Shown: positions 26,701 through 37,359 of the stretch, one piece after another
Layout of the letters: each line of letters opens with the position of its first letter
How positions within the stretch are numbered: position 1 is the first letter of the stretch
Assembly: GCA_025175895.1 (NCBI GenBank)
Contig: JAKLTH010000283.1
Location: forward strand, 124,001-188,000
Direction: 5' to 3'
DNA length: 64,000 nt
DNA from: Wurfbainia villosa
Taxonomy: Eukaryota > Streptophyta > Magnoliopsida > Zingiberales > Zingiberaceae
Program-made: the position numbers and the translations under genes
Notes under the pieces: generated by a model
Database searches by the model: none
Told to the model about the DNA's origin: nothing
What the model saw: the letters and a program-made list of their open reading frames with translations, nothing else

Positions 26701-28285
26701 AAGGCTTTAATCTCTATTCTTGCTTTCCGCTGGGAATTGAAGTGTTTCATAAATATTTCATTCTCAAGATAGAGCCTTGATCACCTACCAAAATAAACTA
26801 AAATTCCAACTAATCCCTTAATCACTCAAGAGATTGTAAACTTCCATCATCAACATCAAGTTACCACCTCTAGCAACAGACATAATCAATATCGAGCAAC
26901 AACGTGGAAACAAAATAATTCCACGTGAATTTAGCTAGAAAAGCGCGTTCACAACTTCTTCGGTTGCCTTATCAGAAGTGTAGGTTATTATCACTAGATC
27001 GACTACACCATTATCTTGAGACACTTGCTGCAGTCATTTTTATAAATATGACTCACCCTAATGCCTCCCGATAGGAAGCATGGAAGATCCAACCATCCTA
27101 ATCCAAAGGTAAGCCAATAAATCGTGGGTGATCGAAGACAACTCAATCACTATCTTGAGCCCTTAAATGGGGGTAAACTCTGCAAGTCTAACAAACTCCA
27201 TAGTGAACTCCATTCACTATTGATCACTCCACTTAAGGCCCAAGAATTCCCCAACAATGAGTCATACAAAATAACATAGGGAAATTCTGTCTCTCGAAAA
27301 CATCCTGAACCCGTGATCCTGTAATAGTTTATTTTCCCCAAACAAATTTCTTCTACATAATCCACCAAGTAACAACTTGATCATTGCAATAGTAAGAAAC
27401 TATCTCCACTCCTATATAAATACCAGTTAGGTACTTAACAGTACCTTCAATGTTATCAATCTAAAGCTCAAGCCGCTCAAGGATCAAAATCCCTATGGAA
27501 CTTCATAACTGAAACCTCTAATGTCTGCATCAACAATAGTATACAGTCCTTGTCCAATACCCCACAGGGTAATAATCTGACTAGCATAATCAGTGAAAAT
27601 CCCTAACACTATAGTCCTTGATTTCCACAACAAAAATGACGACTTGACCCCTGCATTATGACTCGGTATCAGTCAGCTCTCAAAGAAAATTCACCTTTTC
27701 GACACAGGTTCAAGACTCACTAACTGAACATGTCATTTGTGGTCAACTCCTTCTACGATTTAAAATAGTGACCAACACACTTAAATGTTATATTCCTGTT
27801 ATCCACTAAACACATAGCCAAATCTAACCTGGAGTATAAACACTACTAACGGAACTCTGGCCACCTTGGTGGCCACCCTACTCTGCACATGAGTCAAAAC
27901 TCTATAGACCCTTCTCGCAACTCCTTAGAGATCTCACCGCCTCTTCGTGGTTACCCTGCACCACGTCTCGGTGCAGGAGCACGCCCACCTCGTCTCATAT
28001 CTGTTAAATTATTACATATGTTACTAGGACAGATATTACTAGAAGTAATAACATATAAAATTAATCATCATACCTATTTCGCCGCAGGAGAGGTCCCATC
28101 GCTGCCAAAACCCCATATTAACCTCGTCAAAAATCCTCGAATTTCCGAAACATAAAAATCGTCGGAAATCCATACCAATTCCAAAATTTCCAGATTGCCT
28201 CGCAAAACCTGCCAAAACATGGCGAACTCGAAAAAATCCAAAAACTCCTAGGAACTCGAAAACCTGGCTCTGATACCAAATAAAT
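23709..28285 (-). pseudogene. Decayed gag-pol of element B
   Basis: The 4.6-kb internal region has no long frame. On the minus strand an RNase H relic lies near 24880-25015 (LRQLRNFEV and HIYGVDLAV), and an integrase relic near 23880-24300 aligns with the integrase of element A. A gag-like stretch at 26520-26750 is rich in charged residues. In-frame stops and shifts are frequent, so the element cannot encode its own machinery. It starts with the polypurine tract GTGGGGGAGAA at 23709-23720 (minus strand). Confidence 0.72.
28267..28278 (-). other. Primer-binding site of element B (tRNA-iMet)
   Basis: The minus strand reads TGGTATCAGAGC, 7 bp inside the 5' LTR, as in element A. Confidence 0.9.
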
Positions 28286-30933
28286 TGTCACGCCCCGATG
28301 GAGACCCCCGCACGAAAATCCGGCAAAGATCTCTGGTGACAATACCAAACTTATATACAAGGCCTACACGGCCACTATACATCGGTCAACACAACCGGAA
28401 TCCAAAACAACACACGCAGATAATATTTAGGCCTCAGGCCATCAATCCAAGTAAATAAATAAACAGTCTGTCACATCTAAACCTACCCCTTCTGCCATCT
28501 GGGTAGGAATACTCAACCGAAATGCAATCCAGAACAAAACTCTGAACAGAGGTCCATATGACACCAAAAATCCACGAATACATAAATCGATTCTAGTCTA
28601 AGTATATCTTCTAAACAAGATATCCAAAACCAAAAACAAATAGCGAATAAACTTCCATGCGAGGGGTTTGTGATTGCACTCTCGACTTCATCACGAAATA
28701 GATATAATCAAGCGGGTAAGTTCAAAGAACTTAGCGGATATAGTTGATATGCAAAGTAAGATATAGCTAACAATAGAAATCATGCCAGTACAGTCTCACA
28801 TATAGGGTATGCAAGAAATAAATACAACAGGACTGTACTAACCTGAATCTCCTACCCTGATATAGGAGCATGTGCCTGACTAGAAGTAATAAAGTCCTCG
28901 CCATATATATAAATATGTATCCTGTATGCATGATAATCATATGCACATCAAGACAAGAATAAAAATGCAAAAACACAATCAAATGCTATCCATGCAAAAT
29001 GCATGTCATGCGATGACATGGTCACCCCCTGACGCGATCGGTAGCCTCACAGCGATGGTGAAGCCGAGTGGGTAGGGTTATGACAACGTGCACTCTGCCA
29101 TCACTTTGCTCTGGTGGCCAGAGTGGGCGAGGATCTTGTCAGTACACCTATCCTCCTGCCCCAAACAGAGTGGGGGAGCTAAGCTCTCATCTCCCGGTGT
29201 CATAGACCAGAGGAGGGATCACTGCCCGCTACCACGCTGCCTCATCGCTACCCATGGCGGACCAGTGAGCTGACAGCTGCACACCCTCACGATGTACCAC
29301 TAACCCATGAGTGGCGGTGTGTGTAGGTCATTATAATGGCTGCGGGCTCAGCAATAATAGAACCCGCAAAAATGGTGCATGATACTAAAGCATGTAAATC
29401 CTACTCAAAATACCTATCCGAATAATATGTACAATCAATATGTACATATCCATAATCCAAATAACTATGATCCAAGTCAAACAGGAGATATAATCATATC
29501 ATATCACATGTATCAAGTAGGCACCAAAAGCATACTAGGCATATAAACATGAAACATTATTGTAAGTTATCCTAACTAGCATATCAACAATGACTATATC
29601 TAAAAGATAAGTCAAAATACCCGTCGATAATATATCAGTAAAGAACCGGATCGTCACGGAGGGGACCTCCTCGTGACCAAAACACATAATGCATAACTAT
29701 TGTTAAGCACAAAATATCATTCACCGACAAATTGAATACTTAATCAATTTCTTCCTAACCAAATAATCCAAAGTAAATCCATCAAATCCAAGCACACGAC
29801 AATGTGCTGAATTACTACTAGGTATCCCAAGTAGACCCTCAACCCCTAGGTCACAAATTGTGATTAACTCCTCAATCCAAGAACATATCCTTGCAATTAA
29901 TCTCACCATGATCAATACTCATCATATGAAAATAGTATCCATCTCACAACAAATGATCGAATCGAATCCTACATCGACCTCATATCCGATCCACTAGATT
30001 GATTTAAATTATTCTATTCAACCTAATCAATCCTCCATACATAATTACAGAACCGATCATAAATATGAATCCAACCTAACCCTAGGTGACATACACACGA
30101 CTCAACCAATCCTTACCTCAAACACGATCCAACACTTGGATCCCACAACTTGACACCCACAATCCATATACAACCATTAACAGCCCATAATTACACCGAT
30201 TTAGGGCTCTAACCAACCCTAATGAAACACTCACTCCATTAGTCCTTCCTCACTCACACACAGTCGAGCAACACTCATTCACACCCGAACAAAACCCTCA
30301 CAGCCGGCACAATCGGCCAACCTAAATTTCAAAAATCCAAATTTTCCAATAGTAACCACAGAATCTTTTAATTACTGCCAAAATACAGAGGATCATTCAA
30401 ACTTACCATTCGTTGCCATCTTCCTGCCATCCCCTGTTCATCTACAACTGGTACTCACGATCACTGTCCTAAAACACTGATTGAGCTCAACAAAGGAAAA
30501 ATGCACAACTATAACCTAGATCCCGTCCAAAGTAGAGCGGCGCCCGTGAAGGCGGCGAGTCAGTCTTGGCGAGAAAGGTGCTGCGGCGGTGGCGACGTGA
30601 GGAAGAGAGACTCAGGAAATCCAGAATCGGCAGCGTGATTTGGGAATGGAAAGAAAAGGGCGCGACGGGGAAAAATAAAAAGAAATAGTTAGGTTTTCTA
30701 TTTAAAACCTTAGGTTAATAAAATTTATTAACCCCTAAACCCAGATAAACCAAACAGGCCTTGAAAAAGCCGGTTGACTCTTTTCATATATAATATCATA
30801 AGATCTCCGTTTAAATCCAGAAAAATTCCGGAAAAATTTCTAAAATTCCCTAAAAATCCCGAAAAATTTCCAGGATTATTTTTCTTAATTCTTTGGCCAT
30901 TTAATTTTATATTTTAAAATTCACTATTTAACA
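28286..30933 (-). repeat. 5' LTR of element B, with internal deletion
   Basis: 2.65 kb, about 360 bp shorter than its partner, mostly because a GC-rich block after about 30535 is lost. The remainder aligns well with 20700-23708. Ends are TGTCACGCCCC and TTTAACA on the plus strand. Confidence 0.9.
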
Positions 30934-30938
30934 CAATT
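30934..30938. repeat. Target-site duplication of element B, right copy
   Basis: CAATT, identical to 20695-20699. Confidence 0.9.
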
Positions 30939-31400
30939 CCTCGTTTCCTACTCAACTTAAAATTTCTAGTGTTATTTGTTAATGCTTTTTCGTGATCGCT
31001 ACCATCAATTTTATTCACATCACAATTATTATTGTAATTTTTAAGAATACAATCAAAGTTTTATATTAATAATGCATAATAAAAAAATATATCAATTGAT
31101 GTGAAATTTTTTAGATAAAATTCAAAAATAAATCTATGAGAGTTTAGATTAAAATAGACAATATCATATCATTATATATATGAAAATTTATGAATTTCAT
31201 TCGATTCAATAATTATCTCATATATTTCTCTCATGTAATTATATTAATATATGAATTTCATCATGTCCAAAATGATATTTTTATAAATCAATTAGTATGA
31301 GCCCTTTCAACGTGACGGTTGCCAAATACATCACAGTAAATAAGAATGAGATTGGAAATTACTGGGTTGCTAGCCTATGTTGTTAAATCTCTCGTAATAG
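30934..31400 (+). pseudogene. RLP relic, right half plus 3' flank
   Basis: 30934-31090 continues the LRR segment interrupted at 20699: CAATTCCTCGTTTCC, TTGTTAATGCTTTTTCG and TTTATTCACATCACAATTATT match RLP-2 at about 36060-36160. The rest of the coding region is deleted. About 31280-31390 (TCAATTAGTATGAGCCC, AGTAAATAAGAATGAGATTG) matches the downstream flank of the other RLP genes. This was therefore a separate, earlier RLP copy between RLP-1 and RLP-2. Confidence 0.7.
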
Positions 31401-33321
31401 ATAAATAATTTTTTTATTGTTATCGAAATGTTGGAAATTTAAAATTTTAAAAAGTTTAAAAGTAAAACAACTTTGTTTCTAAACAATGCATTATGCATAG
31501 CAAACCGTTAACAGTAACGAGAGCTAAATAATGCTTTGGGGACATTTTAATAATTTTTAAAGTTTAAGAAAATCTTTTTTTTAAAGGCTAAATTATTCTA
31601 TTAGTTCAATTTTTTTTTAATTTCAAAATGTTTTGTCAGGAATTATATTTTTTAATCTTATTTATTTATTAAATACTTGCAAGGTATGATTAATATATAC
31701 AAAATGCTTTTAAAGATTTTTTTTTAAAAAAAATTATTAATAAATAAATAATTTAATCATCCATTTATTAATAGGCTTTAAATTTCTATAAATTTTGAAA
31801 ATACTTTATAACAGTCACCCGAACTTTGCATATATTTAATCTGAAAAGATTTTCTTTTATAAGTTGATTACCATGTCTATCTTTCCTAAATTAATGTTAA
31901 CTCTCAATCCCTTCTTATACTGAATTAAGTAGACTAAAATTTAGTTAATTGCTAAAAAAAAATGATGCATTTTACGTTATTAACTATTTCTCCCATTGCA
32001 AAAGATAATAATGCTTTTCTCAAACATCACTTAAGATCATTCCCACGCATGGCAAGTGGAGGACAGACACCTTGTCTTTGACGGGTATTAATTTATACTC
32101 TTCCATTGCAAATTTGCACTGTGTTGGTCATCTAATTTTGATCGTAAAATCCCTACGGGCGGCATGGCTACCTTTAACATGTGGAGGAAGATAATCATAA
32201 CACTTAAGAGTCCGAGCGATAAACTCTTGAGAATCGATCTCCGTCCACTATAGACAATCATCTTTTATTTGTGACATCACTTTAAATAATTATATAATTT
32301 ATTTCTTTTATTAAAAATGTAAATTTTTATTCTTACTTATAAGAGATTCAACTCTCCCACAAGTGATCTTGGAAATCATGCACATCTTTTCTCATCTAAT
32401 TTAACAATCCACTTATAAAGTACAAATAGCAATGCACTCATAGCTTACGTACACATTCATTTATAAAATATTACTAAGCCTTCAATTACTGAAAGTATTA
32501 TACTTATAATGAAAGTTCACAATTTTAACATGAAAAACTATTTAATATTCTATTAAATCTTATCGATAAATTTTTTTTGAAGTGCATTATGGAAATACTT
32601 TGATATCTATGTAAAAGTAACTTCTGTTTACAAATTACCCTTCCCATCAAAATAATTTTTTTTTATATTGACATTAGAACGGCTGAACTTTCGACCATGA
32701 TCAATTCAGTCCCACGATCTTATGAGGATGTTTCTTTGACATCTGAGTCAGAAGAGGTCAGAATATATGTGGATCTCTATCAATCATCAGAGTACATCAG
32801 GGAAATACTCATAATTTAATGATCCAATTTGAATTCTGCAATTGTACTAACTCTGAAAGACTGTTCAATGTCGAAATTTTATTTCATCCATCGGATAAAC
32901 TCCTGTAAAGAGGATCACCTCACATATTTTTTTTTTAAATTCGTCGTCGAATATTATCTCAATAGAAATTCAAACTGCATTCTCACGTAGAATGTTTTTT
33001 CTTTCTTATATTTTGTGGAAAATTATGATTCTCGTGAGACGTTACTACAAATTAGTTCTTAGCGATCTCTTAGCTATTAAGTGACCCATGCACTGAGATT
33101 GATGAGCAGTCTACGTATTTCAACTTGAAATAATGAAGCTAAAGATGAGCTAAAGAAAAAGTCCATCGCAGTGGCCGACAATTGTGCAAATGCTGCAACG
33201 CGTACACTATTGTCAAAGACGAGCGGAAGCCAACTATTTGATTTAGACTCATTTGACGATAAGTAAAGTTAAAGTTATTGTCAAAGATGATGATGACTAT
33301 TTGATTTAGAATTTAGTTTTT

Positions 33322-33537
33322 ACGGGGATGATATAGTAGTTAAGGTAAGACGGAGCTTGTGAATAAGACAAGAGTTGATTCTAGAGGAGATCTAAATTTT
33401 TTTTTTAGATTCAGATAAGTCTCATGTGTCTTGACTACCACGTCAAGACCCATGTCCTTTGTGATTTACCTCTCTCATAATAATAGAACAAATTGATAGA
33501 GGCTGCTAGATTGATAGATTTCATCTTTTCATGGAGA
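33322..33537 (+). mobile_element. SINE-like repeat, copy 1
   Basis: Starts ACGGGGATGATATAGTAGTTAAG and contains the family core AGATTCAGATAAGTC, CTTGACTACCACGTCAA and CTCTCTCATAATAATAGAA, ending near TTAGATTGATAGATTT (with one base difference). It shares this order with the copies at 33828, 46081, 53533 and, on the minus strand, 61650. Confidence 0.6.
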
Positions 33538-33827
33538 ATCTACATTCGTAAAAAAATTCACATCTCAATGCTATAAATCAATAACAATTTAATTTAGCTT
33601 TCGTACCAATTCATGAATTCAATCGGATCATACTATCGAATTGGAAAGAAAAAAAAAATAAATGATCCAATACAATAGTGGCTAATGGAAAAGTAAGAAA
33701 ACTATAAGTCAACTTCGAATCGAGAGATATTCTCATTTTCGTTAAAGAATTTGAAGATCGAAATTAATTAAATCAATGGCAAGGCCGGCCTGATCTTCTA
33801 TAAATGCGAATATGACAGCTTAGCATC

Positions 33828-34042
33828 CACGGGGATGTCGTGGTGATTAAGATACAGTGATGTTTATAGAAATAGTATGAATCGATTTCGAAGGAGGTCT
33901 AAAGTTCTTTTTTGAATTTAGTTAATTCACACGTAACTTGGTCACCACATCAAAGTTCATAGGATCTTCCGTGATTTAACTTTCTCACAATGATCGTAGA
34001 ATAGATCAGTAAAGATCATTAGATTGACGATTTTAATCTTGT
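33828..34042 (+). mobile_element. SINE-like repeat, copy 2
   Basis: Starts CCACGGGGATGTCGTGGTGATTAAG and contains TATGAATCGATTTCG, GAATTTAGTTAATTC, CACCACATCAAAG, CTTTCTCACAATGATC and TTAGATTGACGATTTT. It belongs to the same family as copy 1, about 290 bp downstream of it. Confidence 0.65.
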
Positions 34043-34254
34043 ACAGACAACTATAAAACTTTAATTAGATGAGGAAAATAAAATAGTTATTAATGGATAT
34101 GTCAATTAGATTACTTTAATAAATACGTCCTTTAAATCTATCTACAAAACCGTCAAGTCCAGTTTCGTAATTATTGACTCCGTTGCAGTTGCAGGTGTGA
34201 AAGGAAAAAATTGAAACTTGAAAGCCAATTGCTTGCTTTAGATTTAACTGCTGA

Positions 34255-34430
34255 TGGATGAATGCAAATTTCTACAGTAGAAGGCATGCGATGACTCTCA
34301 TTTCCACAGAAGACGACTGCTGATTATCGACCACTTGTTGATGATGAATGGAATGAATGACAATTTCCACTGGCACAGTCTTCGACATAAGTAGCCCTCG
34401 TCATCGCATCATTCCTCTCCACCGAAAATT
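34255..34430 (+). promoter_or_regulatory. Conserved RLP 5' leader, RLP-2 copy
   Basis: Contains GATGAATGCAAATTTC, then GAATGAATGACAATTTCCAC, CACAGTCTTCGACATAAGTAG and CACCGAAAATT before the ATG. ACATAAGTA at about 34385 occupies the TATA position of RLP-4 but is degenerate. It lacks the MITE found in the RLP-3 leader, so it serves as an empty-site reference. Confidence 0.6.
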
Positions 34431-37079
34431 ATGGCAACGGCCTGGAGAAGCACATTCCATTTCCATGAGCCACTGCACCACCCCCGCTACTGCTACTATC
34501 TTCATCTGGTAAGGCTCTGTTGGCTCATCACCCTCGCCTTCTTTCTTGTGGAGGTAGAAGCGAGAGTGAGCAGCAAGGGGTGTTTTGAGAGGGAGAGGGA
34601 TGCACTCTTGCTTCTCAAAGCCGCCATCAAAGATCCTTCTGCCCGCTTGTCTTCGTGGCGTGCCCAAGTAGACTGCTGTGCATGGACTGGCGTCGTCTGC
34701 CACAACACAACGGGCAGCGTACGAGTGGCCGAGCTCAACCTTCAAAATCCAAATGCCGGCCGACTCCATGAAATGATGAAGACGGCTTTGAGTGGTGAGC
34801 TGCTGCATCCATCGTTATTGTCTTTAACTCACTTGCAAAGCTTAAATCTCAGCCACAATGACTTTGAAGACATCCAAATTCCACCTCTCGTTGGTTCTCT
34901 TCGCAAACTGAGGTTTCTCGATCTTGCTTGGTCCAGCTTCGGTGGAACCATTCCACCTCATCTTGGAAACTTAACTAAACTTAATTATCTTGATCTCCAG
35001 GGAAGTTTTTCTTCTCCTAAATTTGGCCACAGCCTAGACTGGCTCTCCGGCGGTCTTTCTTCTTTGATTTATTTGGACCTGTCCTTTTTGGATCTCAGCG
35101 CTGCTCCCCATAATTTTCTGTCATCAATCAACATGTTACCTTCCCTCCAACAATTACATCTAGTTTATTGTAATTTGAATATCCCTCTTTCTCTTGGTTT
35201 CCATCTCAACCTCACGTCTCTCAAGACTCTTGATTTTGGTGGCAACAACTTCCACACTTCTTTTCCTAACTGGCTATGGAATCTTACAAGTCTCTCGTCT
35301 CTTCAACTTCAGAGCTCTGAAATTCTAGGGACACTGCCAACTGAAATTGGAAACTTAATTAGCCTCACACATCTTGATCTTTCATCAAATTTTCTCTCTG
35401 GTCCTCTACCCGAAACGATATGGACATTGAAGCATCTAGCAAATCTCGACCTGAGCTCAAATTTACTTGGAAATTCATTATTAGTCGAGATTATGAATCT
35501 AACAAGCTTATCAGCACTAAACCTCGATGTTTGTTCGCTTACTGGTCTGATACCCAGTGAGTTAGGAAATTTGACTACTCTAAATACTATTTCTCTTCGA
35601 TCTAATTCACTTTCTGGACCAATACCGGTTGAGATTGGGAAACTGGTCGACCTAAATTCTCTTGACCTCTCTTTTAATTCCTTTGAGGGCGATATTACTG
35701 AGTTTTACCTTTCCAACCTAACCAAACTAAAGACGTTGTCCTTTTCTGATAATCCCCTCCTCACCATTGCAATAGATCACACATGGATCGCTCCTTTTCA
35801 ATTACAAGAAATTAGTCTTGATTCTTGTAAATTAGGACCTAGATTTCCTGCATGGCTTCGCTCACAGAAATCCATCAAAAGTCTTGGGTTGTACAATACG
35901 AGCATCGAGGATGCATTGCCTGAATGGTTTTGGAACTCTTCTTCTTTCATTACTTCTCTAGATCTCTACCACAATAAAATTGTTGGTGCTTTGCCGGCAT
36001 CCTTGGAGAGCTTTACTGAACTATCTCATCTAAATCTTGGTTTTAATTTATTTGAAGGTCTACTTCCTCGTTTTCCACCCAATTTATATTTCTTAGATCT
36101 ATCTGTTAATGCTTTTTCGGGACCAATACCACCAACGTTATTCACACCACAATTATTTATTTTAATTCTCTCGCATAATCAAATTAATGGAAGCATACCA
36201 TCCTATGTATGCAATTCTCATGCACTCGAGCACCTCAGTTTATCCAACAATCAAATATCTGGGAAAATACCTCAATGTTGGCAGAAGGGTTTAATCCTTC
36301 AATATATTCATTTGGGGAACAATATGCTCTCCGGAGGAATTCCAAAATCTCTTGGCAATTTGATGGGTCTTGAGTTCTTCCATTTGAATAATAATAGTTT
36401 GAAAGGGCATCTCCCATCTTCCTTGCAAAATTGGGCTCGACTATTGGTTGTCGATCTTGGCGATAATGAATTCTCTGAAAATATACCTTTATGGATTGGG
36501 CGAACTTGGCAACAGTTGCGTGTTCTTAGATTGCGCTCAAATATGTTTCATGGTAAAATTGATCCACAACTTGGGCATTTGAGATATCTACAAATTATTG
36601 ATCTTGCAAATAACAAACTGTCAGGGCCAATACCACATTCCTTTGGAAATTTCAATACGATGATTTCGACAGTGATAAAAGAATCTGCGATGGCTTTGCC
36701 ATTTGTGATTTCCGAAGAGCAGAATTATTGGGAAAGCATAACTTTAGTTACAAAAGGAGAAAAAGTTACCTTTTCATCTATCCTTTACCTCGTGAAGATT
36801 ATAGACCTTTCAAATAATGATTTGACGGGTGAGATTCCTAAAGAATTAGGATATCTTATTGGACTACAAATTTTGAATCTATCAAGAAACTACTTCAAAA
36901 GTGAGATCCCAAATATTATTGACAGAATGAGTTCATTAGAAACTCTAGATTTGTCATTTAATAATTTAGTTTATTCCTCAAGAGTTGTCAAAACTAAATG
37001 CTTTGAGTCATTTGAACTTGTCTTACAACAATCTATCCGGAAACATTCCCTCTGGGAATCAACTTCAAACGTTGGATGA
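34431..37079 (+). CDS. RLP-2: LRR receptor-like ectodomain, anchor lost by frameshift
   Basis: An 882-residue single-exon frame, EIX/Cf-type LRR-RLP. It starts MATAWRS like its paralogues, after the conserved leader. Residues about 26-44 are a hydrophobic signal segment. The LRRNT cap follows (RDALLLLKAAIKDP, VDCCAWTGVVC), then about 25 or more LRRs and the island region with [12 protein letters not shown] 5-bp deletion after 36968 (ATCAGGGG-type sequence reduced) shifts the frame in a late LRR (FNNL), and the protein ends in about 37 foreign residues. The C-cap and membrane helix lie downstream in another frame. As written it would be a secreted LRR protein. With no introns and a stop near the 3' end, the transcript might escape decay; that is inference. 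No second lesion is seen. Confidence 0.88.
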   Translation: MATAWRSTFHFHEPLHHPRYCYYLHLVRLCWLITLAFFLVEVEARVSSKGCFERERDALLLLKAAIKDPSARLSSWRAQVDCCAWTGVVCHNTTGSVRVAELNLQNPNAGRLHEMMKTALSGELLHPSLLSLTHLQSLNLSHNDFEDIQIPPLVGSLRKLRFLDLAWSSFGGTIPPHLGNLTKLNYLDLQGSFSSPKFGHSLDWLSGGLSSLIYLDLSFLDLSAAPHNFLSSINMLPSLQQLHLVYCNLNIPLSLGFHLNLTSLKTLDFGGNNFHTSFPNWLWNLTSLSSLQLQSSEILGTLPTEIGNLISLTHLDLSSNFLSGPLPETIWTLKHLANLDLSSNLLGNSLLVEIMNLTSLSALNLDVCSLTGLIPSELGNLTTLNTISLRSNSLSGPIPVEIGKLVDLNSLDLSFNSFEGDITEFYLSNLTKLKTLSFSDNPLLTIAIDHTWIAPFQLQEISLDSCKLGPRFPAWLRSQKSIKSLGLYNTSIEDALPEWFWNSSSFITSLDLYHNKIVGALPASLESFTELSHLNLGFNLFEGLLPRFPPNLYFLDLSVNAFSGPIPPTLFTPQLFILILSHNQINGSIPSYVCNSHALEHLSLSNNQISGKIPQCWQKGLILQYIHLGNNMLSGGIPKSLGNLMGLEFFHLNNNSLKGHLPSSLQNWARLLVVDLGDNEFSENIPLWIGRTWQQLRVLRLRSNMFHGKIDPQLGHLRYLQIIDLANNKLSGPIPHSFGNFNTMISTVIKESAMALPFVISEEQNYWESITLVTKGEKVTFSSILYLVKIIDLSNNDLTGEIPKELGYLIGLQILNLSRNYFKSEIPNIIDRMSSLETLDLSFNNLVYSSRVVKTKCFESFELVLQQSIRKHSLWESTSNVG

Positions 37080-37359
37080 TGCAACCATTTATATTGGCAA
37101 TTCTTATCTTTGTGGAGACATAGTAAATAAAAGTTGCTTTCATTGGAACAATGTCAATGTGACAAATGAAAGGCATGCAATGTTGTTCTCAGTCTATCTC
37201 AGCAGTGTTCTCGGATATATTATTGGATTGTGGAGTGTGTTTGTTCTCTTGCTATTTAAGAAAAAATGGAGATACTCTTATTTTAGCAAGCTCGACTTAA
37301 TTTATGATAAAGTGTACGTTGCAACTAAGATAAGATTGAATAGAATAGTTAGTGATTAG
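36969..37359 (+). pseudogene. Out-of-frame C-terminal cap and membrane helix of RLP-2
   Basis: The frame continuing from ATG-less sequence encodes [20 protein letters not shown], the cap LCGDIVNKSC, a helix with the GxxxG motif (GYIIGLWSVFVLLLF) and the tail KKKWRYSYFSKLD, ending at 37359. It fits the paralogues once the 5-bp loss is taken into account. It is still clean of stops, so the frameshift is recent or the tail is read by some route I cannot see. Confidence 0.8.

Larger units (their letters stand above)
20700..30933 (-). mobile_element. Ty3/gypsy element B, complete with TSD
   Basis: A 10.2-kb minus-strand LTR retrotransposon bounded by two LTRs (20700-23708 and 28286-30933) and flanked by a perfect 5-bp duplication CAATT. 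It has the primer-binding site and polypurine tract in the right places. It is related to element A: same LTR terminus GGGGCGTGACA, same binding site and alignable internal segments (for example about 5150-5290 of A with 26370-26470 of B). It interrupts an RLP relic; GGCCCAATT on the left continues as CCTCGTTT on the right, as in RLP-1 and RLP-2. Confidence 0.92.
31401..34254. other. AT-rich upstream duplicon of RLP-2
   Basis: No gene seen. Several segments align with the region before RLP-3: about 31925-32000 with 45145-45215, 32275-32360 with 45220-45300, 32425-32570 with 45590-45725, and 33040-33210 with 46310-46490. RLP-2 and RLP-3 therefore come from a segmental duplication that included about 2 kb of upstream DNA. 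Two SINE-like copies lie within it. Confidence 0.65.

Noticed and set aside
36940..37000. Intron that would repair the RLP-2 frame (likewise in RLP-1 and RLP-3)
   Set aside because: Alignment with RLP-4 shows missing bases rather than inserted ones, and no convincing GT-AG pair spans the lesions.
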